64,000 nucleotides of DNA, from NCBI RefSeq assembly GCF_024347375.1, contig NZ_AP025470.1:3596001-3660000 (forward strand). The letters run 5' to 3'. The translations under genes and the position numbers were made by a program. Positions 34,004 through 45,733 of the stretch are shown piece after piece. The stretch's first letter is position 1; every line of letters starts with the position of its first letter. The DNA comes from Vibrio coralliirubri. GTDB lineage: Bacteria > Pseudomonadota > Gammaproteobacteria > Enterobacterales > Vibrionaceae. Under the pieces are notes generated by a model that did not search any database, had not been told where the DNA came from, and saw only the letters and a list, made by a program, of their open reading frames with translations.

Positions 34004-34019
34004 ACGCAAACGTTTTCCT
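34004..34019. promoter_or_regulatory. PurR operator upstream of purEK
   Basis: ACGCAAACGTTTTCCT matches the PurR consensus at every defined position and overlaps the -35 region of the purE promoter. The family's co-repressors are hypoxanthine and guanine. Confidence 0.92.
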
Positions 34020-34041
34020 TAAGCAATTTTACCCGTATAAT
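34013..34041 (+). promoter_or_regulatory. purE promoter
   Basis: A perfect TATAAT at 34036-34041 with a weak -35 (TTTTCC, 34013-34018) at 17-nt spacing, inside the PurR operator. Confidence 0.65.
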
Positions 34042-34091
34042 GCGCGCAAAATATCTAATCACTAATTAAATCGTACCTGAAGGAGTTTGAG

Positions 34092-34577
34092 ATGACTGTC
34101 GGTATTATCATGGGTTCTAAATCTGATTGGCCAACAATGAAGCTAGCTGCAGAAATGTTGGATCAGTTTGGCGTGGCGTACGAAACAAAAGTGGTTTCTG
34201 CTCACCGCACACCTCAGTTGCTTGCAGACTACGCAACCAGTGCGAAAGAGCGCGGTATTAAAGTGATTATTGCTGGTGCTGGCGGTGCAGCGCACCTTCC
34301 GGGCATGGCTGCTGCTTTCACAAGCGTACCAGTTCTGGGTGTTCCAGTTCAGTCTAAAGCACTGAAAGGCATGGACTCTCTGCTTTCTATCGTGCAGATG
34401 CCAAAAGGTATCGCGGTAGGTACTTTGGCTATCGGTGAAGCTGGCGCTGCCAATGCAGGCATCCTAGCGGCTCAAATCATTGGTACACACAATGAAGAAG
34501 TAATGGCAAAAGTAGAAGCGTTCCGTTCTGAGCAAACAGAAACGGTTCTAGCTAATCCAAACCCTGCAGAGGACTAA
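34092..34577 (+). CDS. purE: N5-carboxyaminoimidazole ribonucleotide mutase
   Basis: A 161-aa class I PurE that moves the carboxyl group of N5-CAIR to give CAIR in purine synthesis. Substrate-binding blocks [19 protein letters not shown] and [13 protein letters not shown] are present. AAGGAG lies before the ATG. It is 5 nt from purK, in a PurR-controlled operon. Confidence 0.97.
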   Translation: MTVGIIMGSKSDWPTMKLAAEMLDQFGVAYETKVVSAHRTPQLLADYATSAKERGIKVIIAGAGGAAHLPGMAAAFTSVPVLGVPVQSKALKGMDSLLSIVQMPKGIAVGTLAIGEAGAANAGILAAQIIGTHNEEVMAKVEAFRSEQTETVLANPNPAED

Positions 34578-34582
34578 TTTCA

Positions 34583-35713
34583 ATGCATGTTCTTGTGTTA
34601 GGCGCGGGCCAACTTGCTCGCATGATGTCCCTAGCTGGGGCACCGCTGAATATTGAAATTTCTGCTTTTGATGTTGGCAGCAAAAATATTGTTCACCCAT
34701 TAACGCAAGCGATTATGGGCAACGGCCTAGAAAATGCGATTGAGCGTGCGGACGTCATTACTGCTGAATTCGAACATATTCCTCACGATGTACTTGAGGT
34801 GTGTGAACGCAGCGGTAAGTTCTTACCGACAACAGAAGCAATTAAAGCCGGCGGTGACCGTCGTCTTGAAAAAGCCCTGTTAGACGAAGCAAATGTGAAA
34901 AATGCCAAATACTACGTGATTAACTCTCGCGAAGACTTTGACACTGCGATCGCTCACGTTGGCTTACCAATGGTATTGAAGAGCACACTGGGTGGTTACG
35001 ATGGCAAAGGTCAATGGCGCTTAAAGACATTAGACAATGTTGACGCGACTTGGACAGAAATGGCCGAGTGCATTGCCGCAACAGACAACCAAGCGATTGT
35101 GGCTGAAGAGTTTGTTCCGTTTGACCGCGAAGTATCACTGGTTGGTGCTCGTGGTACCAATGGCGAGATTCAAGTGTATCCACTGGCTGAAAATGTTCAC
35201 ACCGACGGCGTGTTGAGCTTATCGACAGCGATTGATGACATTGAACTGCAAGAGCAAGCGAAAGCCATGTTCACTGCCATTGCTGAGCGCCTAGATTACG
35301 TTGGTGTGCTAGCACTTGAGTTCTTTGATGTTCAAGGTTCACTGCTGGTTAATGAGATTGCACCACGTGTTCATAACTCGGGCCACTGGACGCAACAAGG
35401 CGCAGAGACTTGTCAGTTTGAAAACCACCTGCGTGCAGTGTGTGGCATGCCACTAGGCAGCACTAAACTGATTCGTCCAACCGCAATGATCAACATTCTT
35501 GGTGAAGATACTCTTCCTGAAGCAATTCTTGCTCAAGGTGGCTGTCATGTTCATTGGTATGGCAAAGAGAAGCGTGCAGGTCGTAAGATGGGCCACATTA
35601 ACGTGAGCGCTGACTACAACGCAGAGCTGCAAAGAGCGTTGTACTCACTGGCAGACATTCTTGATAAGCAAGCCTACCCAGCTGTGCATGAGTTTGCTGA
35701 GCAGATGAAGTAA
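34583..35713 (+). CDS. purK: N5-carboxyaminoimidazole ribonucleotide synthase
   Basis: A 376-aa ATP-grasp enzyme that carboxylates aminoimidazole ribonucleotide with bicarbonate and ATP, feeding PurE. Visible are the N-terminal [15 protein letters not shown] fold, the ATP-grasp loop [28 protein letters not shown] and the metal-binding [14 protein letters not shown]. Confidence 0.97.
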   Translation: MHVLVLGAGQLARMMSLAGAPLNIEISAFDVGSKNIVHPLTQAIMGNGLENAIERADVITAEFEHIPHDVLEVCERSGKFLPTTEAIKAGGDRRLEKALLDEANVKNAKYYVINSREDFDTAIAHVGLPMVLKSTLGGYDGKGQWRLKTLDNVDATWTEMAECIAATDNQAIVAEEFVPFDREVSLVGARGTNGEIQVYPLAENVHTDGVLSLSTAIDDIELQEQAKAMFTAIAERLDYVGVLALEFFDVQGSLLVNEIAPRVHNSGHWTQQGAETCQFENHLRAVCGMPLGSTKLIRPTAMINILGEDTLPEAILAQGGCHVHWYGKEKRAGRKMGHINVSADYNAELQRALYSLADILDKQAYPAVHEFAEQMK

Positions 35714-35754
35714 GCCTACATTGGCTTATTGATATAAAAATTCATTGGATATAG

Positions 35755-35783
35755 AAACGGCGCTCATTGAGCGCCGTTTTTTT
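35755..35783 (+). terminator. Terminator of purEK
   Basis: A stem with arm AAACGGCGCTC and a very short loop is followed by T7, 40 nt after purK. It can also act on the minus strand. Confidence 0.85.
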
Positions 35784-35817
35784 ATTTCTGATCAGTCACT
35801 TACTGCGACTAGTATTA

Positions 35818-36387
35818 CTACTGAGATTGAATGTGATGACACTTGCGATCAGCACATTGCTTCTTAGTGCCACTGGCCGTTTTCTTCTCCAGTAACAGTG
35901 GGAACTGGCACTGTTCACAGCGACCTATAACAGGTGGCTGATTAACGGCAAACTTACACTTAGGGTAGTTATCACACGCATAGAAGGTTTTACCATAGCG
36001 AGATTTACGCTCAACCAAGTTGCCTCGACCACACTCAGGGCAGGCAACAAGTGGCTGTTCTTCAGGTTGTTCTTTCGGTTGATCCAAAGATTCGATGTGA
36101 TTACACGTTGGGTAACTACTACAACCAATGAACATCCCAAAGCGACCTTGCCTTAATACCAATTCGTTTTGGCATTTAGGACACGGCACGCCCAGCTCTT
36201 TCACCACATGACCATCATTTTGATGAAGAGGCTTAATGTAATCACAGCTCGGATACTGCTTACAGCCTAAAAATGGGCCGTGCTTACCATGGCGAAGCTG
36301 AAGCTCCCCACCACACTGTGGACATGGTTCATGCTCTAACGCATGTTCATGTGCTGAAAAAAGCTGATTATCAATCTTACTACTCAT
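35818..36387 (-). CDS. yrdD: Topoisomerase-type zinc-finger protein, YrdD-like
   Basis: A 189-aa protein built from four C4 zinc ribbons of the topoisomerase I C-terminal type, with Cys pairs at CPQCGG...CKQYPSCDY, CPKCQN...CSSYPTCNH, CPECGR...CDNYPKCKF and CEQCQF...CADRKC. It has no topoisomerase catalytic domain. It probably binds single-stranded nucleic acid; the cellular role is unknown. It is the last gene of the LysM-dprA-smg-yrdD series. Confidence 0.9.
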   Translation of the reverse strand: MSSKIDNQLFSAHEHALEHEPCPQCGGELQLRHGKHGPFLGCKQYPSCDYIKPLHQNDGHVVKELGVPCPKCQNELVLRQGRFGMFIGCSSYPTCNHIESLDQPKEQPEEQPLVACPECGRGNLVERKSRYGKTFYACDNYPKCKFAVNQPPVIGRCEQCQFPLLLEKKTASGTKKQCADRKCHHIQSQ

Positions 36388-36399
36388 GACAAGCCTGTA

Positions 36400-36876
36400 T
36401 TAATGCAAGATACCTTGCTCTTTGGTGTACAACAGCTCTTCCATTTGCGTGTAAGCACTTTCATTACCCGGCACATTAAATAGCACCATTAAGATAATCC
36501 ATTTCAGATCATCCAATTCAAATTCGTTGGTCTCAAGCCCCATCACACGATCAATCACCATTTCACGAATCTCTGTCGTAAGCACGTTGATCTGCTCAAG
36601 GAACAATAAGAAGCCTCGACACTCCATATTAATACGTGAAATTTCTCGACTGGTATAAACACGCATCGAGGTATTGGAGCACATAGTAATCGCCGCTTGG
36701 TTGTCGGTATCTTGCAGTGCAGCAAGATCTTCTAACCAATGGAGGGCCTTATAAATATCATCTTGGTGAAACCCTGCTCGAAGAAGCTCATCTTCCAGTT
36801 CGTCTTGATCCACCTGCAATTCAGAATCGCTATGGATGTAGGTTTCAAACAAGTACATCAGTATGTCCATCATCAT
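36400..36876 (-). CDS. smg: Smg family protein (DUF494)
   Basis: A 158-aa protein starting near [23 protein letters not shown] and containing [17 protein letters not shown], as in E. coli Smg. The role is unknown, although the gene is almost always next to dprA. Three consecutive Met codons leave the start uncertain by two residues; GAGAGG six nucleotides upstream favours the first. It lies 2 nt after dprA. Confidence 0.92.
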   Translation of the reverse strand: MMMDILMYLFETYIHSDSELQVDQDELEDELLRAGFHQDDIYKALHWLEDLAALQDTDNQAAITMCSNTSMRVYTSREISRINMECRGFLLFLEQINVLTTEIREMVIDRVMGLETNEFELDDLKWIILMVLFNVPGNESAYTQMEELLYTKEQGILH

Positions 36877-36878
36877 AG

Positions 36879-37991
36879 CTAGCCTCTCCCCTTTCGAATA
36901 TAGCCACCGGAAACTGCAACAACATGCCCTGAGAGCTCAAGCTCTAAAAGCTGCATCATGACCTCATGCACAGGTATATGGGTTCTCTGTGCCAAAATAT
37001 CAACGGGTGTCGCCTCTAATCCTACGTTAGCTAACAGCTGTGGAAATGGCAATTGTTCATTTTCACTCTTGTTCGGCGTAGGTTCGAACAAACTGGGCTG
37101 CTGATCTATAGACCAGTCTAACAGACTCTTTATTTCAATTAGAACATCTTGAGCACTCTGTACCAAACATGCTCCTGCCTTAATTAGACTGTTGCCTCCG
37201 CGACTGGTTGGGTTATGAATCGAACCGGGAAGCGCAAACACTTCGCGACCTTGCTCCATCGCATAACGCGCCGTAATCAGAGAACCGCTTTTCTCAGCCG
37301 CCTCAACAACGAGAGTCCCCAAAGACAACCCACTTATAATACGGTTACGCCGAGGGAAATGTTCAGGTCGAGGCTTAGCGCTTGGGCGGAATTCTGAGAT
37401 CAGCGCGCCATTCTCACAGATCCTATCGGCTAAATTTCGGTGTCGCGCAGGGTAAATAGAATCCAAGCCAGAACCCAACACCGCAAAAGTTTCCCCTCCT
37501 TTATCTAAAGCACCATCATGAGCATAACCATCAATACCAAGCGCTAAGCCACTGGTGACAATCAAACCGTTTTGGACAAACTCTTTAGCAAAGGACTTCG
37601 CGGTTTGCAGCCCTTCGAGACTGGCGTTGCGACTGCCAACCATAGCGATTTGAGGCTCAATCAGTTTTTCAACGTGCCCCTTAACGAAAAGCACACTTGG
37701 CGTGGAGGCGGTCTCGTTCAGCAGTTTGGGATAATGAGGACAATTAGGGGTAATGATGTGATGGTTGGGCTGCCTCGCTTGCCACGCCAGACAAGCCTCC
37801 ACTTCTTTAGGGGCTTGCTGTCTTAAGTACGAGATTTGCTTGGCTGACAAACCAATCGCTTGCAGTTGTTGGCTGGAGTAACCAACAATATTCGATGGGG
37901 AATCAACACTCAGCAGACGAGAAAGACGCTTACCACCCAGTTGCGGAACAAAGCTCAGCGAGAGCCAAGCGATCAGTTGTTGCTCATTCAC
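36879..37991 (-). CDS. dprA: DNA-processing protein DprA (Smf)
   Basis: A 370-aa protein with an N-terminal helical domain, the DprA Rossmann fold ([59 protein letters not shown]) and a C-terminal winged helix. It loads RecA on single-stranded DNA taken up during natural transformation, which vibrios perform on chitin. Its start overlaps the stop of the LysM gene (ATGA), implying translational coupling. Confidence 0.95.
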   Translation of the reverse strand: MNEQQLIAWLSLSFVPQLGGKRLSRLLSVDSPSNIVGYSSQQLQAIGLSAKQISYLRQQAPKEVEACLAWQARQPNHHIITPNCPHYPKLLNETASTPSVLFVKGHVEKLIEPQIAMVGSRNASLEGLQTAKSFAKEFVQNGLIVTSGLALGIDGYAHDGALDKGGETFAVLGSGLDSIYPARHRNLADRICENGALISEFRPSAKPRPEHFPRRNRIISGLSLGTLVVEAAEKSGSLITARYAMEQGREVFALPGSIHNPTSRGGNSLIKAGACLVQSAQDVLIEIKSLLDWSIDQQPSLFEPTPNKSENEQLPFPQLLANVGLEATPVDILAQRTHIPVHEVMMQLLELELSGHVVAVSGGYIRKGRG

Positions 37992-39079
37992 TCGGTGCCC
38001 TTAGCTTCTTCCTTCAAAGCCAGATCCAAAGGCGATACCGCCAGAATGTCATTGCTAACCGGCTTAGAGCTTTGAGTGATCAACGCCAAGCTAAAATACT
38101 CGTAAGGGCGAATAACCATCAAACTACCGAGTGAGGTACTTGGCAACTGCACCTTATCGCTCGCCGCTGACTCTTTATAGCTGTATTCACCTTGCTTACC
38201 AAACACCACAGCACCGCTTTCGCTGAGGGTAAACATAGAGCCTTGGCGAAGATTGTCCTGTGAGCCTTTGTTGATAACAACGACCTGATTCTTTGCGCTG
38301 TATTGGCTGCCATCTAATGAACCCAAGATATTAGCAAACTGACCCGCAGCACTAGGCGCTGGATAAAATGTGGTTGAGAGCTTCACCTGATCAACACCAA
38401 GCTCTGGCAACACAAGATCGTTAAGCAGTACTTCTTGCAGCTGAGTCTCTATCTGCAAGCTACTGAACTCCGCATCCACTTCTTTTAAGCGTGCCGTAGC
38501 GACCAGACGCAACGAGGTCATACTCGCTTGAGGTTGCTGTCGCTGGTAGGTTTCAACGGCGCGGTAGATACCCCACTTTTGATGTTGTTGGTTGCCCGAG
38601 ATAAACAACCGGTCTTCACCCGATAAGAATCTCTTTCCATCACTGGGCCCTAACACTCGTTGAGCCGATTGAATATCTTGCTGTTCAACCAAGCGATCAG
38701 ATTGCAGGTAAGGCAGAACCAGCCCCTCATTGACGGTTGGCACCGCTTTCTTCTCCGAGACACGAATCTTAGGGCTCAGCTTGATAACAGGTTTAAGACT
38801 CAATACCGGCTCACCATTAATCCAAACCAAAGACAGTTTATCTCCGGGGTATATAAGATGAGGGTTTTCTATCTCAGGGTTTACCTGCCATAACCTTGGC
38901 CACAACCACGGGCTATCAAGATACATCGCAGATATATCCCATAAGGTATCGCCCTTTACCACCACATACGCCTCAGGTGCGCCCCGCTTAATGGTTAAAG
39001 GTTGAGCGCTATTTTCAGCCGTAGCGGCAAACGAAAGCGAGGCACAAACAAGAGAAAAAATGGGAGAAAAATGACGCAT
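37988..39079 (-). CDS. LysM-domain periplasmic protein
   Basis: A 363-aa secreted protein. The signal peptide ends near AATAEN, and a single LysM at about residues 35-85 (AYVVVKGDTLWDISAMYLDSPWLWPRLW...NPHLIYPGDKLSL) should bind peptidoglycan. The ~270-residue C-terminal part is unassigned. This gene upstream of dprA is conserved in many gamma-proteobacteria. It is back-to-back with def across 140 bp. Confidence 0.92.
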   Translation of the reverse strand: MRHFSPIFSLVCASLSFAATAENSAQPLTIKRGAPEAYVVVKGDTLWDISAMYLDSPWLWPRLWQVNPEIENPHLIYPGDKLSLVWINGEPVLSLKPVIKLSPKIRVSEKKAVPTVNEGLVLPYLQSDRLVEQQDIQSAQRVLGPSDGKRFLSGEDRLFISGNQQHQKWGIYRAVETYQRQQPQASMTSLRLVATARLKEVDAEFSSLQIETQLQEVLLNDLVLPELGVDQVKLSTTFYPAPSAAGQFANILGSLDGSQYSAKNQVVVINKGSQDNLRQGSMFTLSESGAVVFGKQGEYSYKESAASDKVQLPSTSLGSLMVIRPYEYFSLALITQSSKPVSNDILAVSPLDLALKEEAKGTE

Positions 39080-39219
39080 GACCTAGGTTCCTTGGTCTGA
39101 ATATATGACATTTGATTTGAGAATTACCTTCAGGATGCTGTCATTTGACCTCTAAAATGTCTAGAATTGAGCCAACAAGGTTTAAGCTGTTTCGGCACAG
39201 TTCAATATTTCGAGTGTAT

Positions 39220-39732
39220 ATGTCTGTATTACAAGTATTAACATTACCAGATGATCGTCTACGTACCGTGGCGAAACCGGTAAAAGAAGTTACCCCAGAG
39301 ATTCAAAAGTTCGTTGATGACATGATTGAAACCATGTACGACGAAGAAGGTATCGGCCTTGCGGCAACGCAAGTAGATTTCCACCAACGCATCGTTGTTA
39401 TCGATATTTCAGAAACACGTGATGAGCCAATGGTGCTTATCAACCCTGAAATTACAGAGAAGCGCGGCGAAGATGGTATCGAAGAAGGCTGCCTATCTGT
39501 ACCAGGCGCTCGAGCTCTAGTACCTCGCGCTGCAGAAGTAACGGTTAAAGCATTAGACCGTGACGGCAACGAATTCACATTCGACGCTGACGACCTTCTG
39601 GCTATCTGTGTTCAGCACGAACTTGACCACCTAGAAGGCAAGTTGTTTGTTGATTACCTATCGCCACTAAAGCGTAAACGTATCCAAGATAAGCTAGCGA
39701 AGATCAAACGTTTCAACGAGAAACAAGGTTAA
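39220..39732 (+). CDS. def: Peptide deformylase
   Basis: A 170-aa Fe2+-type deformylase that removes the formyl group from nascent proteins. All three family motifs are present: [17 protein letters not shown] and [10 protein letters not shown] (QHELDH metal site). The start at ATG 39220 gives the standard N-terminus [15 protein letters not shown]; the longer frame is not needed. It is followed by fmt in the usual pair. Confidence 0.97.
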   Translation: MSVLQVLTLPDDRLRTVAKPVKEVTPEIQKFVDDMIETMYDEEGIGLAATQVDFHQRIVVIDISETRDEPMVLINPEITEKRGEDGIEEGCLSVPGARALVPRAAEVTVKALDRDGNEFTFDADDLLAICVQHELDHLEGKLFVDYLSPLKRKRIQDKLAKIKRFNEKQG

Positions 39733-39769
39733 TAACCGCTGCTATTACTAAATTAGAAGGAAGCCTACC

Positions 39770-40717
39770 TTGAGTCAGTCTTTAAGAATTGTCTTTGCAG
39801 GTACTCCGGATTTCGCCGCCCGTCACTTGGCGGCGTTGTTGTCTTCGGAGCATGAAGTTGTTGCTGTTTACACACAGCCAGATCGCCCAGCAGGCCGCGG
39901 TAAAAAACTCACTGCGAGCCCAGTAAAAAACATCGCACTTGAAAACAATATTCCGGTTTACCAACCAGAAAACTTCAAGTCAGATGAGGCTAAGCAAGAG
40001 CTAGCTGAATTGAACGCTGACATCATGGTTGTTGTCGCTTACGGCTTATTGCTTCCGCAGGTTGTATTAGATACGCCTCGCTTGGGTTGTATCAACGTAC
40101 ATGGCTCTATCCTACCGCGCTGGCGTGGTGCTGCTCCGATTCAACGCTCTATTTGGGCCGGTGATAAAGAGACAGGCGTAACGATCATGCAGATGGATAT
40201 CGGCCTAGATACTGGCGACATGCTAAGCATCGCAACGCTGCCTATCGAAGCGACAGATACTAGCGCATCGATGTACGAGAAGTTAGCGGGCCTTGGCCCT
40301 GATGCGCTTGTTGAATGTCTAGCGGACATCGCTTCTGGCAAAGCAGTTGCAGAAAAGCAAGACGATGAGCTTGCGAACTACGCGAAGAAGCTAAGCAAAG
40401 AAGAAGCTCGTATCAACTGGAGTGATGAAGCTGCGCATATTGAGCGCTGCGTTCGTGCCTTCAACCCATGGCCAATGAGCCACTTTGAAGCTGCTGAGAA
40501 CAGCATTAAAGTATGGCAAAGCCGTGTGGCAGAGCAAACTTCTGATAAGCCTGCAGGTACAATTCTGCAAGCGGATAAAACTGGTATCTACGTAGCAACA
40601 GGACAAGGCGTACTTGTTCTTGAACAGCTACAAGTTCCAGGTAAGAAAGCCATGTCAGTTCAGGATATCTTGAACTCACGTGCAAGCTGGTTTGAAGTTG
40701 GTACTCAACTTTCTTAA
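39770..40717 (+). CDS. fmt: Methionyl-tRNA formyltransferase
   Basis: A 315-aa enzyme that formylates initiator Met-tRNA using 10-formyl-THF. Seen are [11 protein letters not shown], the catalytic block [17 protein letters not shown] and the C-terminal OB-like domain. The start is TTG at 39770 behind AGAAGGAAG; no ATG lies nearby in frame, so the rare start seems real. It is 37 nt after def. Confidence 0.96.
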   Translation: MSQSLRIVFAGTPDFAARHLAALLSSEHEVVAVYTQPDRPAGRGKKLTASPVKNIALENNIPVYQPENFKSDEAKQELAELNADIMVVVAYGLLLPQVVLDTPRLGCINVHGSILPRWRGAAPIQRSIWAGDKETGVTIMQMDIGLDTGDMLSIATLPIEATDTSASMYEKLAGLGPDALVECLADIASGKAVAEKQDDELANYAKKLSKEEARINWSDEAAHIERCVRAFNPWPMSHFEAAENSIKVWQSRVAEQTSDKPAGTILQADKTGIYVATGQGVLVLEQLQVPGKKAMSVQDILNSRASWFEVGTQLS

Positions 40718-40809
40718 TCCGCTTTTAAAGCTGTTAATTACACAGCTTAGAAAACCTTTACGAGGGCAGAGATGTCCTCATGTATTCAAATAAATATTCG
40801 GTACCCCTC

Positions 40810-42090
40810 ATGAATGTTCGCGCTGCTGCTGCAAATGTCCTATTCCAAGTTGTCGATAAAGGCCACTCTCTTTCACACGCTCTCCCTGCGGCTCAAAAAA
40901 CGATCCGTCCGCGAGACCATGCTCTACTGCAAGAGATTTGCTACGGCGCACTTCGTTACCTGCCTCGTTTAGAGTCAATCGCTAACGAACTGATGGAAAA
41001 CCCGCTTAAAGGTAAGAAGCGTGTATTCCACCACCTAATCTTGGTGGGCATTTACCAACTAAGCTTCATGCGTATCCCTTCGCACGCCGCAGTTGCTGAA
41101 ACGGTTGAGGGCACTAAAACACTGCGCGGTCCAAGCCTGAGTGGTTTGATCAACGCTGTGCTACGTAGCTACCTACGTGACCAAGAAGAACTAGACGAAA
41201 AAGCCGTTAGCCACAATGCAGGCAAATACGGCCACCCAAGCTGGATCCTAAAAATGCTTCAAGAAAGCTACCCAGATCAGTGGGAGCAATTGGTTGAAGC
41301 AAACAACAGCAAGGCACCAATGTGGCTGCGCGTTAACCGCCAACACCACACTCGTGACGAGTATGTTGAACTGCTTAAAAACGAAAACATTGAATACACA
41401 TTGCACCCAGAAGCAGCTGATGCAATAAAATTAGCTGCACCTTGTGATGTTACTTTGCTTCCTGGCTTCGACAGAGGTTGGGTATCAGTGCAAGACGCTG
41501 CCGCTCAGCTTTCAGTTGATTACCTAACACCAAAAGATGGTGAGCTGATCTTAGATTGTTGTGCTGCGCCAGGTGGTAAAACGGCACACATTCTTGAGCA
41601 CACTCAAGACACTGAAGTGGTTGCGATTGACTGCGACATTAAACGTCTAGACCGTGTTTACGATAACCTTGAGCGTCTACAACTGCGTGCCGACGTAATT
41701 TGTGGTGATGCTCGCTACCCTGAAGAGTGGTGGATGGGTGATAAGTTCGACCGTATCCTGCTTGATGCACCTTGTTCAGCGACAGGCGTAATTCGCCGTC
41801 ACCCTGACATCAAGTGGCTACGTCGTGCATCTGACATTGATGCACTGGCTGAACTGCAAAGCGAGATTATGGATGCAATGTGGCGTCAGCTGAAAGAAGG
41901 CGGCACCATGGTTTATGCGACATGTTCTATCACGCCGCAAGAAAACGTGCTGCAAGTGAAAGCATTCCTAGCACGTACTGAGAATGCAACGCTGGTTGGG
42001 TCTGATATCGAAAATCCGGGTCGTCAAATACTACCTGGAGAAGAAGATATGGATGGCTTCTACTACGCAGTTCTAGTAAAACAGGCATAA
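40810..42090 (+). CDS. rsmB: 16S rRNA m5C967 methyltransferase RsmB
   Basis: A 426-aa protein with an N-terminal NusB-like RNA-binding domain, then the Rossmann methyltransferase domain. It has the SAM loop [37 protein letters not shown] and the catalytic Cys motif [11 protein letters not shown]. It methylates C967 of 16S rRNA. An ATG ten codons upstream (40780) is also possible; the start chosen gives a length close to E. coli RsmB (429 aa), with modest certainty. Confidence 0.93.
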   Translation: MNVRAAAANVLFQVVDKGHSLSHALPAAQKTIRPRDHALLQEICYGALRYLPRLESIANELMENPLKGKKRVFHHLILVGIYQLSFMRIPSHAAVAETVEGTKTLRGPSLSGLINAVLRSYLRDQEELDEKAVSHNAGKYGHPSWILKMLQESYPDQWEQLVEANNSKAPMWLRVNRQHHTRDEYVELLKNENIEYTLHPEAADAIKLAAPCDVTLLPGFDRGWVSVQDAAAQLSVDYLTPKDGELILDCCAAPGGKTAHILEHTQDTEVVAIDCDIKRLDRVYDNLERLQLRADVICGDARYPEEWWMGDKFDRILLDAPCSATGVIRRHPDIKWLRRASDIDALAELQSEIMDAMWRQLKEGGTMVYATCSITPQENVLQVKAFLARTENATLVGSDIENPGRQILPGEEDMDGFYYAVLVKQA

Positions 42091-42095
42091 CAACT

Positions 42096-42130
42096 AACAG
42101 CGGCTAAGAAATTATTTCTTAGCCGCTGTT
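42096..42130 (+). terminator. Terminator of def-fmt-rsmB
   Basis: A very long perfect stem (arm AACAGCGGCTAAGAAA, loop TTA) begins 6 nt after rsmB and is followed by a pyrimidine run. Confidence 0.85.
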
Positions 42131-42199
42131 TCTTTCTAGTGCATTATCAAAATAAAGTTAGATAACTAGAATTACCACGGTAAAGAAAAGAGAAAGGCT

Positions 42200-43576
42200 A
42201 TGAAGATCATTATCCTAGGTGCTGGACAAGTTGGCGGTACCCTTGCTGAAAACCTGGTTGGTGAAAACAACGACATCACCATTGTCGACCGTAACGCTGA
42301 CCGACTTCGTGAACTTCAGGATAAGTACGACCTTAGGGTTGTAAACGGTTATGCCAGCCACCCAAACACACTACGTGAAGCGGGTGCGCAAGATGCCGAC
42401 ATGTTGGTTGCTGTAACCAACATGGATGAAACCAACATGGCTGCGTGTCAGGTTGCTTTCTCTCTTTTCAATACGCCGAACCGAATTGCCCGTATTCGTT
42501 CTCCTCAGTACCTAGAAGAGAAAGAAGCGCTATTCAAATCAGGTGCCATCCCAGTCGATCACCTGATCGCACCCGAAGAGCTAGTGACCAGCTACATCGA
42601 GCGCCTGATTCAATACCCAGGTGCACTGCAGGTTGTGAGCTTTGCTGAACAGAAGGTAAGCCTAGTCGCAGTAAAAGCCTACTACGGTGGTCCACTGGTC
42701 GGTAATGCACTGTCTGCTTTGCGTGAGCACATGCCGCACATCGATACTCGTGTAGCCGCTATTTTCCGTCAAGGTCGCCCTATTCGCCCACAAGGCACTA
42801 CCATCATAGAAGCCGATGATGAGGTTTTCTTTGTGGCAGCGAGTAACCACATCCGCTCAGTAATGAGTGAGCTACAGCGCCTAGAGAAACCGTACCGCCG
42901 CATCATGATTGTCGGTGGTGGTAACATTGGTGCAAGCTTGGCAAAACGCCTTGAGCAGAGCTACAGCATCAAGCTTATTGAGCGCAGTTACACTCGTGCC
43001 GAGAAGCTGTCTGAAGAATTAGAAAACACCATCGTATTCTGTGGTGATGCAGCCGACCAAGAGCTGCTGACCGAAGAGAATATCGATCAAGTGGACGTGT
43101 TCATTGCCCTAACCAATGAAGATGAAACCAACATCATGTCAGCGATGCTGGCGAAGCGAATGGGTGCCAAGAAAGTAATGGTGCTGATTCAGCGTGGCGC
43201 TTACGTCGACCTTGTTCAGGGTGGTGTGATTGATATTGCTATCTCGCCACAACAAGCGACCATTTCTGCACTGCTTACTCACGTTCGTCGTGCTGATATT
43301 GTAAACGTATCCTCTCTACGTCGCGGCGCTGCTGAAGCGATTGAAGCCATTGCTCACGGTGACGAAACCACATCGAAAGTGGTTGGCCGAGCGATTGGCG
43401 ACATCAAACTACCACCGGGCACCACTATTGGTGCGATTGTTCGCGGAGAAGAAGTACTTATCGCGCACGATAGAACCGTAATCGAACAAGATGACCACGT
43501 AGTGATGTTCCTAGTGGACAAGAAATACGTACCTGATGTTGAGTCTCTATTCCAACCGAGCCCGTTCTTCTTATAG
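42200..43576 (+). CDS. trkA: Trk system potassium uptake regulator TrkA
   Basis: A 458-aa cytoplasmic gating subunit with two RCK units. Each has a Rossmann NAD-binding motif ([15 protein letters not shown] at the N-terminus; [15 protein letters not shown] near residue 240) followed by a TrkA-C domain. It forms the ring that opens TrkH on NADH or ATP binding. It is followed directly by trkH with a 79-nt gap. Confidence 0.96.
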   Translation: MKIIILGAGQVGGTLAENLVGENNDITIVDRNADRLRELQDKYDLRVVNGYASHPNTLREAGAQDADMLVAVTNMDETNMAACQVAFSLFNTPNRIARIRSPQYLEEKEALFKSGAIPVDHLIAPEELVTSYIERLIQYPGALQVVSFAEQKVSLVAVKAYYGGPLVGNALSALREHMPHIDTRVAAIFRQGRPIRPQGTTIIEADDEVFFVAASNHIRSVMSELQRLEKPYRRIMIVGGGNIGASLAKRLEQSYSIKLIERSYTRAEKLSEELENTIVFCGDAADQELLTEENIDQVDVFIALTNEDETNIMSAMLAKRMGAKKVMVLIQRGAYVDLVQGGVIDIAISPQQATISALLTHVRRADIVNVSSLRRGAAEAIEAIAHGDETTSKVVGRAIGDIKLPPGTTIGAIVRGEEVLIAHDRTVIEQDDHVVMFLVDKKYVPDVESLFQPSPFFL

Positions 43577-43655
43577 CCTTGTTCTCGTAAGCTTGTTCCA
43601 CAACCTTCTTCTTGTGAGAACGATGCTCCGGCTCAAAGCGATGGTCTATTAAGCT

Positions 43656-45101
43656 ATGGTCAACTTTCGTCCGATATTATTAGTGATAGGGTTAGTGTTA
43701 TCAAAACTCGCCCTTTTCATGTACATCCCCACATTGGTTGCCTTTTTCACAGGCACCGGTGGCTTCCTCGAGTTTGGTCAGTCGGTAGTGATCACGCACA
43801 TTGTGGCGTTCATCTGCTTGAGCTTAGGCCGTTCAGCTAAGTTCCGACTTGGGGTGCGGGACATGTTCCTGATCACCTCTCTGGTATGGACGATAGCCAG
43901 TGCCTTTGCTGCACTGCCGTTTGTCTTCATCAACCACATCAGCTTCACTGACGCCTATTTTGAAACCATGTCTGGTATCACCACAACAGGCTCAACCGTA
44001 TTAAGCGGCTTAGACAGCATGGCACCAAGCATTCTGTTATGGCGTTCAATACTGCAATGGTTAGGTGGCATCGGCTTCATCGTTATGGCGGTAGCGGTTC
44101 TACCAATGCTCAACGTCGGTGGTATGCGCCTGTTCCAAACCGAATCATCCGATTGGTCAGATAAAAGCAGCCCACGAGCGAAAACGGTCGCCAAGAACAT
44201 CGTGGCGGTTTATCTGGTTCTGACTGGCTTATGCATCATTAGCTATCTGTTTGCAGGCATGGGCATCTTTGACGCGATCAATCATGCCTTCACAACACTG
44301 TCTACGGGTGGTTACTCAACATCAGACGGCTCGATGAACCACTTCTCTAACAGTGCTCACTGGGTGGGAACTCTGTTCATGTTCCTTGGTGGTCTGCCGT
44401 TCCTACTGTTCGTTAGCGCACTGCGTGGTAGAAAACTCTCAATCCTGTACAAAGACGCGCAAGTGAGAGGCTTCACCTATCTATTCCTAGTCACCAGTGC
44501 CGTGATATCGACATGGTTGGTGGTTAGAGATGACTACACAGTTATGGATGCGATGCGTGTTTCGATGTTCAACATTGTGTCAGTCGTAACCACAACCGGT
44601 TTTGGCTTAGAAGACTTCACCGCGTGGGGCGCTTTGCCTACCACGCTGTTTGCCTTTTTAATGATGGCGGGCGCGTGCTCAGGTTCAACCTCTGGCGGTA
44701 TCAAAATCTTCCGCTTCCAGATCGCGATGACCATGCTCCACAAACAAATGATGAAACTGATTCACCCGTCGGGTGTGTTTGTTCAACGCTATAACCAAAG
44801 ACCCGTAAATGACGACATTGTGCGTTCACTGGTCGCATTTGGTTTGATGTTCTTTATTACGATTATCTTAATTGCAGGTGGCTTGAGCGCGATGGGGCTT
44901 GATCCCGTGACCAGTATATCTGGCGCTATCACAGCCGTTGCCAACGTTGGTCCAGGCATGGGCAGCGTGATCGGTCCAACCGGGAACTTTGCTCCACTGC
45001 CCGACGCCGCTAAATGGTTGCTAAGCTTAGGAATGCTAATGGGGCGACTTGAGATATTGACGCTCATTGTTCTATTTTTCCCAGCCTTTTGGCGACGTTA
45101 A
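43656..45101 (+). CDS. trkH: Trk system potassium channel TrkH
   Basis: A 481-aa inner-membrane K+ transporter with four pore repeats. The selectivity-loop segments are seen at MSGITTTGSTVL, TLSTGGYST, VVTTTGFG and VANVGPGMG. It pairs with TrkA encoded upstream. Length and topology are as in other TrkH proteins. Confidence 0.95.
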   Translation: MVNFRPILLVIGLVLSKLALFMYIPTLVAFFTGTGGFLEFGQSVVITHIVAFICLSLGRSAKFRLGVRDMFLITSLVWTIASAFAALPFVFINHISFTDAYFETMSGITTTGSTVLSGLDSMAPSILLWRSILQWLGGIGFIVMAVAVLPMLNVGGMRLFQTESSDWSDKSSPRAKTVAKNIVAVYLVLTGLCIISYLFAGMGIFDAINHAFTTLSTGGYSTSDGSMNHFSNSAHWVGTLFMFLGGLPFLLFVSALRGRKLSILYKDAQVRGFTYLFLVTSAVISTWLVVRDDYTVMDAMRVSMFNIVSVVTTTGFGLEDFTAWGALPTTLFAFLMMAGACSGSTSGGIKIFRFQIAMTMLHKQMMKLIHPSGVFVQRYNQRPVNDDIVRSLVAFGLMFFITIILIAGGLSAMGLDPVTSISGAITAVANVGPGMGSVIGPTGNFAPLPDAAKWLLSLGMLMGRLEILTLIVLFFPAFWRR

Positions 45102-45127
45102 CCAAGCACAAAATCAAGGAAACACAG

Positions 45128-45733
45128 ATGAAATCATACGTACTTCTCGCTGGCGCATTGCTCGCAAACTCAGTATTCGTAAGTTCTGCCTTTGCTGATC
45201 AAATGGTCACCTTGCCTGATGGCAAACAAGTGTTACTCAAAGATGATTTTACTTGGCAATACGTGGCACCGAAGCAAACGGAAGCAGCAGCGACAACATC
45301 AGAGATCGCAGTGCCTGTTTCAGCAGCGCCTATTGCAGCAGCCCCTGTCGTAGCCGTACCTGTCGCAACGAACACGCGTGGCACTACGATTGTGGTTAAT
45401 AGTAAAAAGCCTAGCTTACAGCTCTCTCAGTCAGGAGTGGATGTTGTACTGGGTGCAAGTCGCTATGAAGATGGTGAGCTTATCATTCCGACAGCCATCA
45501 CCAACCAAGGCACTCAAGCGGTTATTTTGGTATCACTTAACATCAGCGTATTTACTGCAGAAGGTGAGTTGTTGGCAGAAGAAGAAGTTGCAGTGTGGAA
45601 ATCAATCAAACGAATGGCCGACACATATCTGCGACCAAAGACGGGTGAAGAAGGCAAGCTCATCAAGCTCGACCTAGAACAACACCCTGAATATCAGATT
45701 AAAGCTGAGATTAGTGAGGTACTGGCTCGCTAA
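45128..45733 (+). CDS. Secreted DUF3157 protein
   Basis: A 201-aa protein with a signal peptide ([21 protein letters not shown]). A short segment resembles the DUF3157 start ([21 protein letters not shown]). An Ala/Pro-rich linker and a C-terminal domain probably of beta-sandwich type follow. Function is unknown. The longer frame starting inside trkH is rejected, because ATG 45128 lies after AAGGAAA and begins a proper signal peptide. Confidence 0.82.
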   Translation: MKSYVLLAGALLANSVFVSSAFADQMVTLPDGKQVLLKDDFTWQYVAPKQTEAAATTSEIAVPVSAAPIAAAPVVAVPVATNTRGTTIVVNSKKPSLQLSQSGVDVVLGASRYEDGELIIPTAITNQGTQAVILVSLNISVFTAEGELLAEEEVAVWKSIKRMADTYLRPKTGEEGKLIKLDLEQHPEYQIKAEISEVLAR